DNA from: Brienomyrus brachyistius
Taxonomy: Eukaryota; Chordata; Actinopteri; Osteoglossiformes; Mormyridae
NCBI RefSeq assembly: GCF_023856365.1
Contig: NW_026042467.1
Location: 1 to 64,000 of the forward strand
Length of the DNA stretch: 64,000 bases
Direction of reading: 5' to 3'
Shown: piece by piece, positions 46,401 through 58,446 of the stretch
Numbering within the stretch: position 1 is the stretch's first letter
How the letters are laid out: each line of letters begins with the position of its first letter
Position numbers and translations under genes: made by a program
Notes under the pieces: model-generated
The model's database searches: none
What the model was told of the DNA's origin: nothing
What the model saw: only the letters and a program-made list of their open reading frames with translations

Positions 46401-49400
46401 GTATGAGAACCAATGCCAGTTAAAGTAGCAAAATGCCTTCCACCCGCCTTGTCCCTGACATGTTAAATCACAAAGCACCTTTGTCACGCTGCTTCTGAAT
46501 AGTTTCAAATGACAGCATCTCCTTTTTGCTAGACTCCGTACTTCTGGAGCTCTCAGCAGTGGCCAGCCTCCGAGCTAGATTACGGTGATTACCAATTATT
46601 AATCATGTGCTCGCCTATTACATCATTACTTCCCTTTACTAGAATAATAGAAAAACACAGTTTCTTGCCATGTCTTTCTTTTGCTCTTCTAAAGCGATTT
46701 ATTTGACTAAGAAGAATATCAGAAAGCAAGGGCAGCTGATAGACTATGAAAAGGTAAGAGAAAATTTTTATTTATGTACATTTCAATGCTATTCTTATTC
46801 GCTGGTCTGAAGCATTGCTTGATGAGATCATGTGATAGCTGAATGCTCATGGGAGTTTTACTTACACAAAATATTATGAGGGTAGAAGGAAAAATGATTG
46901 GTTCAGAGAGATAACCAATTAGATTGTACATGAGGTGGATCCGAGCAACTAGAGGAGGCAGGAGCAACCAATCAGATGTCTTGGTCCTGCCTCCTCTGCA
47001 ATCTGATTGGTTATCTATCCGAACCAATCATTTTCCTTCTGCCCTCAGAACATTTTTGTGTAAGAAAACCTCCCACCAATTATGCACATAGTAGGATCGC
47101 ACATAGACATCCACCAACTTGCCGCCATGTTGCGTCAGGGTCAACGCATTTTAGGTTCTCATCAGTAAGAGGGTTTGTGAATCCGACACTGCCAGCTGAT
47201 ATCCTGGGAGGGGTTCGGCCTGTGAGTCATAACGTGAACCCATGCAGCAACGCAGCCAGCCGTGCGACCTGGCAATGTCGCATTTAAACATCGTCTCCGC
47301 AGGACAGCTACAACATGTTGCACAAACGGATCAACCACACCTGGGACTTCGTGGTGATGCAGGCGAAGGAGCAGCTCAGGTAAACCCCACCCCAGCCCGG
47401 GAATACTGTCGCATCGAGCTATGAAATCAATTTCATAAATGCACACAAGGGGACAGATGAGAATGGATGAATAAATCTCGTATTAAGAGGATGATGATGT
47501 TACCTAAATTAAAAAGTAACATGGTGTGTGGTCATAATTTCCCTCCTATCTGTTAAATCAGACCTCAGCCTAAACACTAGAGTCGGAAATCCATTTCTAA
47601 GTGAAAAAGGAAACAGAAAAATGACCCTACCTTGCAGTTCAGTGATTACCGCTATATGCTAATTACCCAGTATGCTTTCTGACTCTCCATCGACTGCTCT
47701 GCTCCTACCAGGGCAGCCAAACAGAGGCGCAAGGCGGACCGCATCGTGCTGGAATGTCAGGAACAGGCCTACTGGCTCGTCAACAGACCGCCAGTAAGCA
47801 CCTCCCCCGAAACCCCTGACTCCCTACATCTGCCCCGGCGAAAACCCAGTATGCTGTGATTAGAGTAAAGCACACACTGGGTAAACCTGAACTCAATGCA
47901 CCTTGGCAGCTCGAATATCGCCTCAGGCTGGGGGCGATTCTAGGATTTTTTTGAGGTTGTGGGGCAGAGTGGTGGCTCTGGGCCTAGGGATCTGTGCAAG
48001 CAAGTGGAAGGTTGTTGGTTCAAATCCTGTGAATGCCCAGAGTGATTCTACTCCGTTGGGCCTTTCAGCAAGGGCCTTAACCTGCAATTGCTTTGTCCTG
48101 GGTATGACATTAATCTACATGCAGGCCTGTTAGGAGATCCTTCAACTTACAGGGGAAACTTGGCAGGATTGGCAGGAAGGCATAGGCAGGGTCCCATTCC
48201 CCCACAGAGAGCTGGGGGGTTGTGCAGTTCTCTCCCACGACAACGGGTTTGTTCAATGAAGGAAGGCAAAGGAAACATCTGTAAGGACATATGGAACATT
48301 TCCGGTATAATTTTCGATCTCCGTCATCTCCAGAGCATTGAGCTCAGCAAAATTCACGGGGGGGGGGGGGGGGGGGAGTTTTATCTTCGTTAAGTAAGAC
48401 ACACAGAGTGTCTCCATGCATACTTTGTGGGGGAGGAATATATCACTTCAGGCCTGATAACCCACTACTGCTTCAGTGTGATCATGAAATATTTACTTAG
48501 CTGGGAAGAAGCCTATGTTCTGTGGGACGAGAGCTTTCAGAAGACAGACAGGACAGCAGGCTGCGGGAATGAGCAACTGCACCCTCGCTGAGTGTAATTT
48601 GGAGTTCATGAATAACACAGGAGAGTGGAGAATGAAAGTGTGGGACAGGAGCAGAGTGTGGTGTGTATCTGGCTTAATCCCGGCCGTCACTAGGGCCCCT
48701 TTCTGCTGGGTGCGCAGCATCTCTCAGGGCTAATAAGCATCAGCGTTTATGTGGGCCATTATCCCCATCCGGGGCGGCATCAGGAGGTGGGAATGGCAGC
48801 CACGCAGCTGCGGATCACATCCTAAATTCAGCTTATTTTGCAGATGTACCTTTTATTGAGACTAGAGCAGTTGGGGGTTTAGGGACTTCTCTCAGGGGTC
48901 CAGTGGTGATGTCACTCTGCTGACTGTGGGATTTAAACCGGCAACCTTCCAGTCATAGGCGGCGACTGCCAACCCGCTCAGCCACACACCACCTTCATTG
49001 ATGAAACCCACCGTTTTGACGCCAATTAGACGGAAACACAGTTGAGCCAAAAACCACGCAGCGTAGGGCCCCCCAGTCAGGTGCTGCTCGTGTTTAAAAG
49101 GCAGGGACGCTCTGCACTCTGGTACGGCCAGGTGGACGGGGGAAGCTGGGGGGGGGGGGGGGGATTAAAACCAGCAAATGACAAAATGGCCGCTTCCTGC
49201 CTCCTTTCTCTTTGCCCGAGAAACACGAGACGCATCGCTAAGACTGGTGATGCTTGGATCTGGGAGAGAGGAGTGCGAAGGGACTGGGAGACGGCCTGAA
49301 GCTAAAATGCAGACATGCTGTGTTTGCGTCTCCCCCCCCACCACCCCCCCACTTGTTGGGCCTTTTAAACGAGCTGGAAGAGGATCCCACCTCCGGAATA

Positions 49401-52400
49401 CCGGATCCATTATCTGACCTCTATTCCTGCGGCTCAGGCTTAATGCTGCATGTTAGCGGAGAGATAATGGATGTAATTGCAAATAGCAGCGTAATAATTT
49501 GCCAAATAGTCTCTCTGCTGTTAAGTCCTGAGCTGATCTGAAGCACTTTAATTGGGATTTAAGGAAACCATGTTAAATCAGATTGCATTCAGTATCGACA
49601 TTTGGTTAGTTTATTCTGTAAAGCAGGGTACCCCAGTCCTGATCATGGATACTGTGTCACCGACTGGCCCTCCAGGACCGAATGGTCCTTTTGGAAAGCT
49701 GTCACACTGTCCCCTACTGGGCAGTGTCGCCATGGGCTGTACCCAGTGGCATCATGGGAAATGTGACCAGTAGTGCTAAGGGGTATTAATGCAGCGTTAG
49801 ACCGGCGTCAGTCTGCTTGAGAGAAACGAGCTCACTCTTCATCTGAAGTTCAGCTAAGGATTTCTCACCCTCTGATTTTCTGCAGCCGGGAACATTCAGC
49901 GTTCAAGAACAAGGCCCTGAGCGAAGGAACCGGCACAACTCCCGAGTCCAGCTGGTCTGAGCTTTTTATTAAGCATATACATTTTTTCCGTAATGCCAGT
50001 ACCTGCTGTTTATCGCCTCTGTCAGTCACAGGACCGGATCCGGGCAAACAAGAGAGCCGCTCGGGGCCTAGATAAGATCAAAGTCATGAAGAAAAAATAT
50101 GTATATTAATATCTATATATATATGGCAGCTATAGGCAGAATAGGCTGTTGCCTTGGGCCCCCAAATTACCCAAGGAAGTGAAGTGATAATCAGTGTTTT
50201 TGGTGGGAGGGCATCCGAGGGAAGCTCGTGTGTGAGTGTGACAGCACTTCGTTGTGCTCATCTTTCTGTCTCACTTCTTCCTCACTTCCTGCTCTCGTTT
50301 TCCATGCTAACGTAAGTACGTCAGCAGTCCCACAATACATACTCGTAATAGTGCTATATTATTCATGGTTTCTAGACTGGATGTCTGCTTAGTAAAGCCA
50401 GGAGCTGAGTGTGAGCAGAATTCCTACTGTCTGATTCCTTGCATGTGATTCGCTCGTGGGAGTTTTACCCTCACAAAAATGTTCTGAGGGCAGAAGGAAA
50501 AATGATTGGTTCAGAGAGATAACCAATTAGATTGTAGAGGAGGTGGGTCTAAGGAACTAGAGGAGGCAGGAACAAGACATCTGATTGGTTGACCCCCCCC
50601 CCTCCTCTAGTTGCCTGTATCCACCACTTCTACAGTCTGATTGGTTATCTCTCTGAACCAATGAACCTTGTGCCCTCAGAACATTTTTGCGCAAGTAAAA
50701 CTCCCATAAACATGTGGCTTATATCATGTTTAGAGACGGTTTTGTTTCTTCCTTCTTTACAGAACAGAACGCGGACTACTACAAAAGAGAGGTAAGCCTG
50801 AAAGAATTTAGAGTGAACCTATTTCAGCTGATGGGATGGTTGCCAAGAACAACCAAAGAGGGTGATTAAGTGGGCTCTTAAGAATGCTGTCATAAGAAAA
50901 TTGCTTCGGAAGGATCTACATCTGTGTTGTCGTTTTCTTTTGTTGGCTCTCAGATATTGACAAATTCTGTTTAAAGGTACAACAGCATGGCTCTTATCAG
51001 GGCTTGGATGTGTACCATGCTGTGCCTTTTTTCTGACTCTTATATTCCCCGTGTGATTTTTCATGGCTCCCGACACCAGATTGAACACATCAGGAAATCC
51101 CTGGGCCGCTCGAGGGTCAAGTCCTCCATCTGCCTGGAAAGGTTGGATAACAGCCTCCCCCACCTACCCCCCCCCAACACCTGTGATTCAGCCTCAGTCC
51201 CAGCATAGCTGGGGGACCACTGGTTCGACACCAGTCCACATTAGTCCCTAACTGGGGGATATCTCTGGGTATTCTGTATACTGTGCCTCTGATTGGTGGG
51301 GGGGGGGGATCTATTTCATGTTAATTCTGACAAAAATGCTGGGGACTGCTCTTTGTGAAAATCTAACCTCGTTATTTCGTTCTTTCGTCCATCTGCCCAT
51401 CCATCTTTCACCATAAATCTCAGAGTCACACATATCCTGGATTAATGATGCCTAACTAATATTGAAACCGGTTGACTATTAAACTGAATTGAACTGTATT
51501 TAACTGCAAATAATTACTTAATATTGATCAGAAGGTCGCCGGTTCAAGCCTGGCTTCAGCACACTTGTGGGTCCTTGAACAAGGCCCTTAACCCCCAGGT
51601 TCCTGGGAGCCTCTACGGGCAGCTGCCCTTTGCTACCAAGCTTTCTCTCACCTATGGAGAGCAAGATGGAGGAGATGAAAAGAGAATTTCCTTATAGGGT
51701 TCAATGACGTATAATCATTTCGTCACCATTTCGAGCTCCAGTTTGCTGGAATATGCCAGCATTGAACCTGAATATTTGATGACTTGCAAGGATTATAGAA
51801 AGTAGGACTAAAACTGGGAATGGCTGGTCTTCTGTGTTCAGCTTCCTTAAGTTCAGCGAGCAGTACCTGAACCATGACCCCATGATGCAAGGCTGCCCCC
51901 CCAGCAACCCCTGGATAACAGATGACACGGCACTCTGGACGCTGAATGCCGACATGTGAGTGTGCGTTACCGCGCCCCATCCTGCCTCTTCAGGGCCACA
52001 CCCCCAGAGGTGACTGTCGTCTCTTCACTTCCACGCCTCCTGGTGCAGGGTGGAGACACCCACCAAGCTGCGGGTGGAACGATGGGGGTTCGGCTTCACG
52101 GAGCTCCTTAGGGACCCTCTGGGACGGTGCAAGTTCAGGGAGTACCTGGAGAAGGAGTTCAGTGGTGAGCAGCATGTAGACCCCCCCGCCCAAGTAGATC
52201 AGCTTCATGGAGGCATCGTCAGCAAGTAAGAATCATATTCATTATTTGATCACTGCGGGCCTATTTGGGCAGTGTGTGACTCAGCAGATTGGGATTCATT
52301 GCAGGAGGTCATCAGCTCAAATCCCAGAGTCAGCTGAGTGACCTCACTATTGGGCCGTCGATCAGTTACTCCAGGGACTGACTGACCCTGCCCTCTCAAA

Positions 52401-53546
52401 AAAAAAAAAAAATAGGATCTAGCATCTGCTAAATTAATAATCATGATCCCTCTATGAAAGGCAATTCTCCTCCATATTGGCATCGTGATGAGCGCCTCCT
52501 GCAGGTAGCTGATGCATGCGCTGTTTCATTCACAGTGGAGAACCTCTGTTTCTGGGAGGCCTGTGAGGACATCCGGCACGGCGAGAGCGCTACGATCCCG
52601 CAGAAGGTGGAAGAGGTCTACAAGTGAGTGCGACCTTGTGGCCCAGTGGGACAGTTTGCATCCCAGTTGAATTTAGAGCAGGCCCTGATGTGGCACTTGC
52701 TTACTCCCAGTGGGACTGCAAAGCTCAGGCTCATCACTTCCTTCCCCCCAGGCAGTTCCTGGCCCCGGGAGCCAGCAAGTGGGTAAACGTGGACAGCAAG
52801 ACCATGGAGAAGACCCTGCAGGGCATGAAAAGCCCACATCGTTTTGTCCTGGATGACGCCCAGATGCACATCTATTTCCTGATGAAGAAGGTAGGAGCAT
52901 TAACTGTGCACAGCCATGAAAGTGGATGACAGCTTCATTAAAACGGGCTCTCGGCCTCTCCTCTCACCCTCAGGACTCCTACGCCCGCTATTTAAAGTCC
53001 GATCTCTACAAAAACATGCTGGCTAGAGCCATAGAACCACAAGAGACCAAAAAAAGGTAAAACTATTATCTTCTATAAAAGGGGTCTTTCTGTAATATAT
53101 TCCATGTATTTTATATAAGGGGATAAGACTCATATTGGTGTGGGATACACACAGGTTCTGTTTCTGGGGTTGTTAACGATTAATTCCAGGGATTTTTGGG
53201 CTTAGTGTGAACTGCTGGCTTCAGCTTAGCTTCGTCACTAAGACTACACAGAGTTCTGTAATGTTAATTGCTTTTGCGTCCCCTGTGATGCTCTCCAGTT
53301 TCTGTTTGTAATTCCACGGTAGTCAAGGATTTTCCAACATGGCTGACTTAGAAAAGGCAGTGCCACAAGTGTTAGCGGAACGCTAACATGTTCTCCTTCC
53401 CATCATGCCCCAGTGTCTTTCCCTTTGTGAGACGCCAGCGGCACTCCAGCCGTAACCCTGCCCTTTTCGCCCAGGCCTTAGAGGACAACGGCAAGACCAA
53501 GTCCCTGGGGTCACCAGCAAGTCCCACAGCAGCCTGCTCTTCCTAA
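43488..53546 (+). CDS. rgs11: Regulator of G-protein signalling 11 (R7 family)
   Basis: Seventeen exons give an open frame of 471 residues: 43,488-43,550; 44,441-44,537; 44,830-44,880; 46,043-46,149; 46,533-46,584; 46,695-46,753; 47,303-47,379; 47,712-47,793; 49,886-49,954; 50,768-50,791; 51,080-51,141; 51,842-51,955; 52,049-52,164; 52,536-52,623; 52,752-52,890; 52,974-53,056; 53,414-53,546. Domains: DEP (about 22-105), GGL for Gbeta5 binding (220-280) and RGS (about 293-412, [16 protein letters not shown]). R7 proteins speed GTP hydrolysis on Galpha-o/i at membranes of neurons. The short C end [18 protein letters not shown] fits rgs11 rather than rgs9, although DSYARYLKS...EPQET is also rgs9-like. 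The first ATG is in frame with a second at 43,533. The end of the 49,886 exon is uncertain (49,945 or 49,954). Confidence 0.93.
44650..44829. other. rgs11 intron sequence
   Basis: No added feature. Confidence 0.3.
46262..46402. mobile_element. MITE with AGTGTTTCCCA-like ends in an rgs11 intron
   Basis: The ends AGTATTTCTCAATCTGGTCC and GGACCGGATTGGGAAACACT are inverted repeats, the same family as 36,369-36,538. Confidence 0.7.
46850..47075. mobile_element. Palindromic MITE, copy 1 of the family linked to the 29-bp array
   Basis: The ends TGGGAGTTTTACTTACACAA and TTGTGTAAGAAAACCTCCCA pair, and inner parts (ATTGGTTCAGAGAGATAACC and GGTTATCTATCCGAACCAAT) also pair, so nearly the whole element folds back. 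The target duplication is not clear. Confidence 0.8.
47940..48125 (+). mobile_element. SINE in an rgs11 intron
   Basis: tRNA-like head with GTGGCTCTGGGCCTAGGGATC and GGTTCAAATCC, then CAGCAAGGGCCTTAACC. Confidence 0.6.
48358..48377. repeat. Poly-G run
   Basis: About eighteen G in a row, likely hard to sequence. Similar runs are at 49,149-49,162 and 57,757-57,770. Confidence 0.85.
48870..48992 (-). mobile_element. SINE on the minus strand in an rgs11 intron
   Basis: Read in reverse it has TGTGGCTGAGCGGGTTGGCAG and a B-box-like GGTTTAAATCCC, a cousin of 39,045-39,245. Confidence 0.6.
50457..50706. mobile_element. Palindromic MITE, copy 2 of the family linked to the 29-bp array
   Basis: TGGGAGTTTTACCCTCACAA with ATGTTCTGAGGGCAGAAGG at the left pairs with the right end CCTCAGAACATTTTTGCGCA then AGTAAAACTCCCA. 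It holds ATTGGTTCAGAGAGATAACC as copy 1 does. It lies just before the 24-bp exon of rgs11. Confidence 0.85.
51535..51715 (+). mobile_element. SINE-like repeat
   Basis: GGTCGCCGGTTCAAGCC, GGGTCCTTGAACAAGGCCCT then TAACCCCCAGGTTCCTGGGA, the same family as 11,900-12,135. Confidence 0.7.
52265..52440 (+). mobile_element. tRNA-derived SINE with A-run
   Basis: GTGTGACTCAGCAGATTGGG head, CTCAAATCCCAG B box, long A-run and ATCTGCTAAAT tail, like the copy at 38,250-38,430. Confidence 0.65.
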
Positions 53547-53818
53547 CACTGCCTCCTGGGGGGGGGATGCACTCTGAGCTCACTGCTGCCCCACAGAGGC
53601 TGTTTGGGGGCGGTGCTCTGCTGCTCTATTTGACGCAGTCTTCCAGGATTTTTAACTTCGGATGTATTTTTATTATAGTGTCATGTTAAATAAGAACAGA
53701 CTAAATTATGGTTTAGATCAGAAGTGAGAAAAGTCCTGTGTCTCTATATATAGGAAAAGTTTATTTCATTAGTAACAGACAAACCATAGTTGAGCCAAAT
53801 ATTGCCTTATTACTAAGT

Positions 53819-53824
53819 AATAAA
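53819..53824 (+). terminator. Candidate poly(A) signal of rgs11
   Basis: AATAAA lies about 270 bp after the rgs11 stop codon; a second one is at about 54,027. No transcript evidence is available here. Confidence 0.4.
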
Positions 53825-56800
53825 CATCTGCATACAACTTTCACTGAAACAATGGTTGTAATAGATAAATAGCCATTTAAAACTTGGCATTTAGCTCAGT
53901 GCTTATAATGTGGATTGTGTCCCATATTCCAGATCAAAACTGTGCAGTTTCGAACCTGCATCATGTCTGCTTCAGATTCCAGCAGCTTCTCTCATCCTTT
54001 GTTCATTTACTTCTTCAGCATTTCTCAATAAATTAAGCAAGTTTTTAATTCACCTTTAGTGGAATTCTGTCACTTAAATACCAAAATAGAATAACACAGG
54101 TGTCGTACTTTTCAACCATTTTTCTTTTGGCTTATAAACGGCATGTGCTACTCTGAGATCACTGACCTGCTGGAGATGTGGTTCGGAACCGCAGGTGACC
54201 TCGAGTTCTTTTTTTTTTCCTCCGTGGAGGGAATCAAACAACAAAAGAGATTAGCCAGAGATCCACCCTGCACGGACTTGCTGGTATGATGGGAACGGGA
54301 CCTAGATTTACTGGAAGCACAAAGAGAGCAAACTAAATTCTGCCCAACAGACAGGCGGAACAAATCGCTACAAAAGGTTTCAGTCACCTGTCTCCCCTGC
54401 CAGGACAGCACCTCCCTCCCACAGCGCACCAACAATACATTATACTATTATACCGTGTCTTGGAAAAGTATTGGAATCCTACTTAGTGTTTTAAAAAGCA
54501 GCACATTTCTAAATTATCTATATCCCAGTCCCTGAAAGCTATAACTAAAGATTACTGAGGGTAAGATGAATCTCTGCTGCATCTCATAAGTTCATTAAAA
54601 ATCGAAACTTCCTTTCTTTCAGAACTGAATTTTCTGCCATGTTGGTCTTTAAAATTGTCCATTCGGCTCCAACAAGCTTTCGAACTCCAGTTTGAATGAA
54701 ATATTGGGCTGCGAATGTGAAGTAGACAGGGTCATGGTGAGGAATGCGTCAGGAATATGGGGCGTGTCTGGAAGTCTGTGTCCATCACCAAAGCCTGTGA
54801 TATTCATTATTGGCGGTTTGTTTATTGGCTGCTAAGGCTCACAATGGAAGCTCAATACTAAGTGTTTTGAATTACTGAAGTTTGCATGTTGACGGAGCCG
54901 GGATGGATGGATGGATGGATAGATAAATGTTTAATAATACATGCAGTACAAGTGTCAAACTAACTTTACCAGACAAGCCCATTAAAACGAGGCTCTCAGT
55001 TTCTCTTGAAATTCTTATGTAAAAAAAAAAAATAATAATAATAATAAACTACTTTGCATGTTACTTTTTAATAGATTTCCTTTTTAAAAAATTAAATCTG
55101 ACTACGCAAATCCTTCAACTCCTACACTACCCATCAAGGCAATCCTCAGGATTCCAGCAGCACAGAGTTAACTGATGTTCTGCGCGGTTCTTAAAAATGC
55201 ATGAAACTCGCGAGATAAAAATAAAACAACCGCAACAGAGAATACTGAAATTCCGTCTTCATATTACTGAAACATACAGGATTAAGAGACAACATGAAGT
55301 TGGGAAAGGGATTGGTGGGGGGTGGGGGGTGGGATTAAAGGCACTGTCAGCATAACATCATAAAGACGGCACCGATGTCCATTTGCCATGGATTATGTTG
55401 TATTCTGCGACTAAAAAGGACCCATAATCTGATTAAGTTCACATCAGACTAATGAGTGAATCTTCTCTGACAGCATTACTGACGCATAGCCCGCCATCCA
55501 GAGCTGCATTAGTGCGTTATGGGTTTCTAAGGCCCACCTTAACACAGCAGGGAAACACGTGCTGCTTAGTACGCTATTTCTCGGATCTGTAACATCGTAA
55601 GGTCACAGTACAACGTCGTGTCTTTCTGCAACTTTATAGCAGGGCTGAACAGCCAGGTGGCATTTTGGGCATTTTCAAGGTGAGCCGATGGGTAGGCGAG
55701 CCGGCAAAAATCTTGGGGAACCCCCCCCCCCCTTTCCCAGTCAGCAAAATTTATTGCACAGCAAAAGTTATGGAGACCCCAGCTCTGTAAAATTTACTGT
55801 GGGAGTCCAAGGAAACTTTAAAAACACAATATCTCAATCTCCGGAGTCCTTTAAACCTAAAAAATATACAAAGAAATCTATGCTGTGATTCTGCTAGAGA
55901 ATTTGGGCCCCATGAATGCATATCATATTGGGCCACAAACCCACACCAATGCAGTTATGTTCCAAGTTTTTTACTGTCCTAATCTCCCCCCCTTAACTGC
56001 GCCCCAGACTTGATGTTCCACGTTACAATTTCAACCAAATGTTGTGTGTTAAAAAAAAAATTAAATTGTGCACCAAAATTTTTTAACATGAAAGCAAGCA
56101 TTAATAAAACTTAATCAAATGTTGATTTTTTTTTTTTTATATATAGAATTTCTCATTGTTTTGCTGATATCTGGGAAAACTGGGTTCATGGATCGGGATG
56201 GAAAGGCATGTTCAACGCACATTTTTTTTTAAATATTGATTTCCAGCAACTAATAAGCAAATCGAGGGAAATCTGCAAGGTACAAATCTGCAAGGTACAA
56301 CAGAACCGTTCATCTCATTTCTACCCCGTCAAATCGCGTCCCAGGCTTTCTGGACCTCCCACTGAAATGCATTCAGCGACATCCACCTAAACAATTGCAT
56401 TACCCCGGCAACGGACTGCAGTAATCTCATTTAGTCTGAGAATTTGTGTGTCAGAAGGTAGAAAATTAGGATACGGACACGTTGCTCAAAGAGTGCCACG
56501 GAGTCACCAGCAGTATCATCAAACACGCCATTTAATACAATAATTTTTTTATCATTGTTTGTATAAATACAAATGATTCTTATTAAACAGCATGACTGAC
56601 TCGTGCAATACAAATAGGCATATGCATCAAAACCTTTATTAGATTTCAGAAATCACAGAAGAAAATCAAGCTTGGCAAAATAAAAATTATGCAAAATTAT
56701 CCAGTATATTTCAGCCGTTTCTATAAATGTACGCTAAGGTGGTACTTGCCAACGCCGAAACAATTCTCTCATCCAGTCACAGTGCTCTTTAAAATGGAGA

Positions 56801-57487
56801 TACTTTAATTTATTTAAGGTTGAGTTAAAACACGACATTTAATATTCAGAATAAAATCAAAATCTGATAAGGGATTCACATCGTTTACCGTTTAACTGGT
56901 ATGTCCATTTTCGATAGGCTTGTTGGGTGGGTAAAAACCCTATTTAACTGATCAGGGTCACTTAGGCAAGTTCACCTTAATTAAAAACAAAATAACTAAA
57001 CAGCACATAACTAGTCAAAGTGTAAACTCTGCTGTTGGCAAAAACTGTACGGCTGGACCCCCAAGGGCACCAGCGACTGTAGGGCCTTGCTTGGCCAGTA
57101 GGGGGCCCCCTTGCACGTGACATTGCAAGGATTTGTAAGTTGTAGGGCGCAGATGGGAAACGAGGTGGGGTAAGAAGCATTTAAAGTGCGGAGCCACATA
57201 CAGCCATGGGGGTGGGTTTGGGTTTCTAGCACAGCCTGCAAAGACCAGAATAAGTTCCTTTCCTCAACACACTAGCGCCCCCTTGGCCAAACACGACCCA
57301 TGGTCACCTTGCAAATCATTAAGCTGCCCTGAACCCCACTCTGCTTTCAGTAAGTGCCATTTAAAAACAATGATATACACACATTTTCAGGAGAGCACCT
57401 GTGAAGTCACCCCCCCACACACACACACACACACTACTGGCATTGTTTGGCACCCGACCCATGTAAACCTGACCCCGATTTGCATAA
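53825..57487. other. Intergenic stretch between rgs11 and clcn7
   Basis: No supported gene. It holds a GGAT repeat at 54,902-54,922, an A-run with ATA repeats at 55,021-55,048, C-runs and scattered AT-rich sequence. Short ORFs have no recognisable content. Confidence 0.45.
57415..57434. repeat. CA microsatellite
   Basis: Short (CA)n in the likely clcn7 3' UTR. Confidence 0.8.
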
Positions 57488-57493
57488 TTTATT
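57488..57493 (-). terminator. Candidate poly(A) signal of clcn7
   Basis: TTTATT on the plus strand is AATAAA on the minus strand, about 950 bp past the clcn7 stop. Another is at 56,635-56,640. Confidence 0.35.
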
Positions 57494-57985
57494 CAGGTAT
57501 ATATCAGAAACCAGGGTTTCTGCCACCTAGAGGCTGTACGGCGCAACAAGAGACAAATCGCCATCAAAAACACAGGACCTGGAGAATCACCCGGGGTGGG
57601 GGGGGATACATACTGTCACGTACTGGCGTGGGTGGGGGAGGACGCAGGCAGTGTGGCAGTCAGCCAATGGGCGAATTCACGAGAAAAAACACTGTATGTT
57701 AAAACCGCTAGCATCCAGCATGAGAGAAAAAGGTCAAAGCGAGTCAGGGTTTTTCCGGGGGGGGGGGGGGGCAGGGTTGGTCTTACCTACACTGGCATGG
57801 GAGGGGTGGGAGGCATTGGTTAATGGTACAATGTGCAAGACAATTATCTGGGAGAGGAAAATTAACTTCCCCTAAAGTAAAACTAAAGTCACAAGAAAAC
57901 TGTGGTACCCTCTGTCAATAGACCACACTCAAAAAACTCTGAGTAAAAGAGGAACGTTATTGGCCTGGCTAGTTATTGGCCTGGC

Positions 57986-57986
<1 letters not shown>

Positions 57987-58029
<43 letters not shown>

Positions 58030-58131
58030 GCTTGAAATGCTTTTTACACATTTACACTAATGTATATCACAATGCTACCAAAGCTTTGCAAATGACCACA
58101 GAGCGGGACTGACACCCAAGTGTGTGTAGAA

Positions 58132-58172
<41 letters not shown>
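57987..58172. repeat. CT and CA microsatellites
   Basis: (TC)n at 57,987-58,020 passes into CA; a second (CA)n lies at 58,133-58,172. Confidence 0.9.
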
Positions 58173-58177
<5 letters not shown>

Positions 58178-58446
58178 TCTCTCTCTGAAGTGCTTTAAAA
58201 ACATAACGGATAAATTATTTTATGTGCAAACTGGGAGGGGGCAACAAAAAGTCGCAAAACACACATGGAATCGATCCCCCTCCCCCATCACAACCAACCC
58301 TCGGTGAACGAAACCAGAAAGTCAGTCATTGGCATCCCGGGTTCCGGACTTTGCTGAAATGCACGACCGGTGCGGGTTCTGGCGGGGGCTGACTGGGGGC
58401 AGGGGGGGTTGGCCTGGTGAGCAGCGCGGCAGTCGCCTTCCACGCA

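Noticed and set aside
50032..50095. Extra rgs11 exon reading [17 protein letters not shown]
   Set aside because: It has no counterpart in R7 proteins and no clear donor; the 24-bp exon joins in frame without it.
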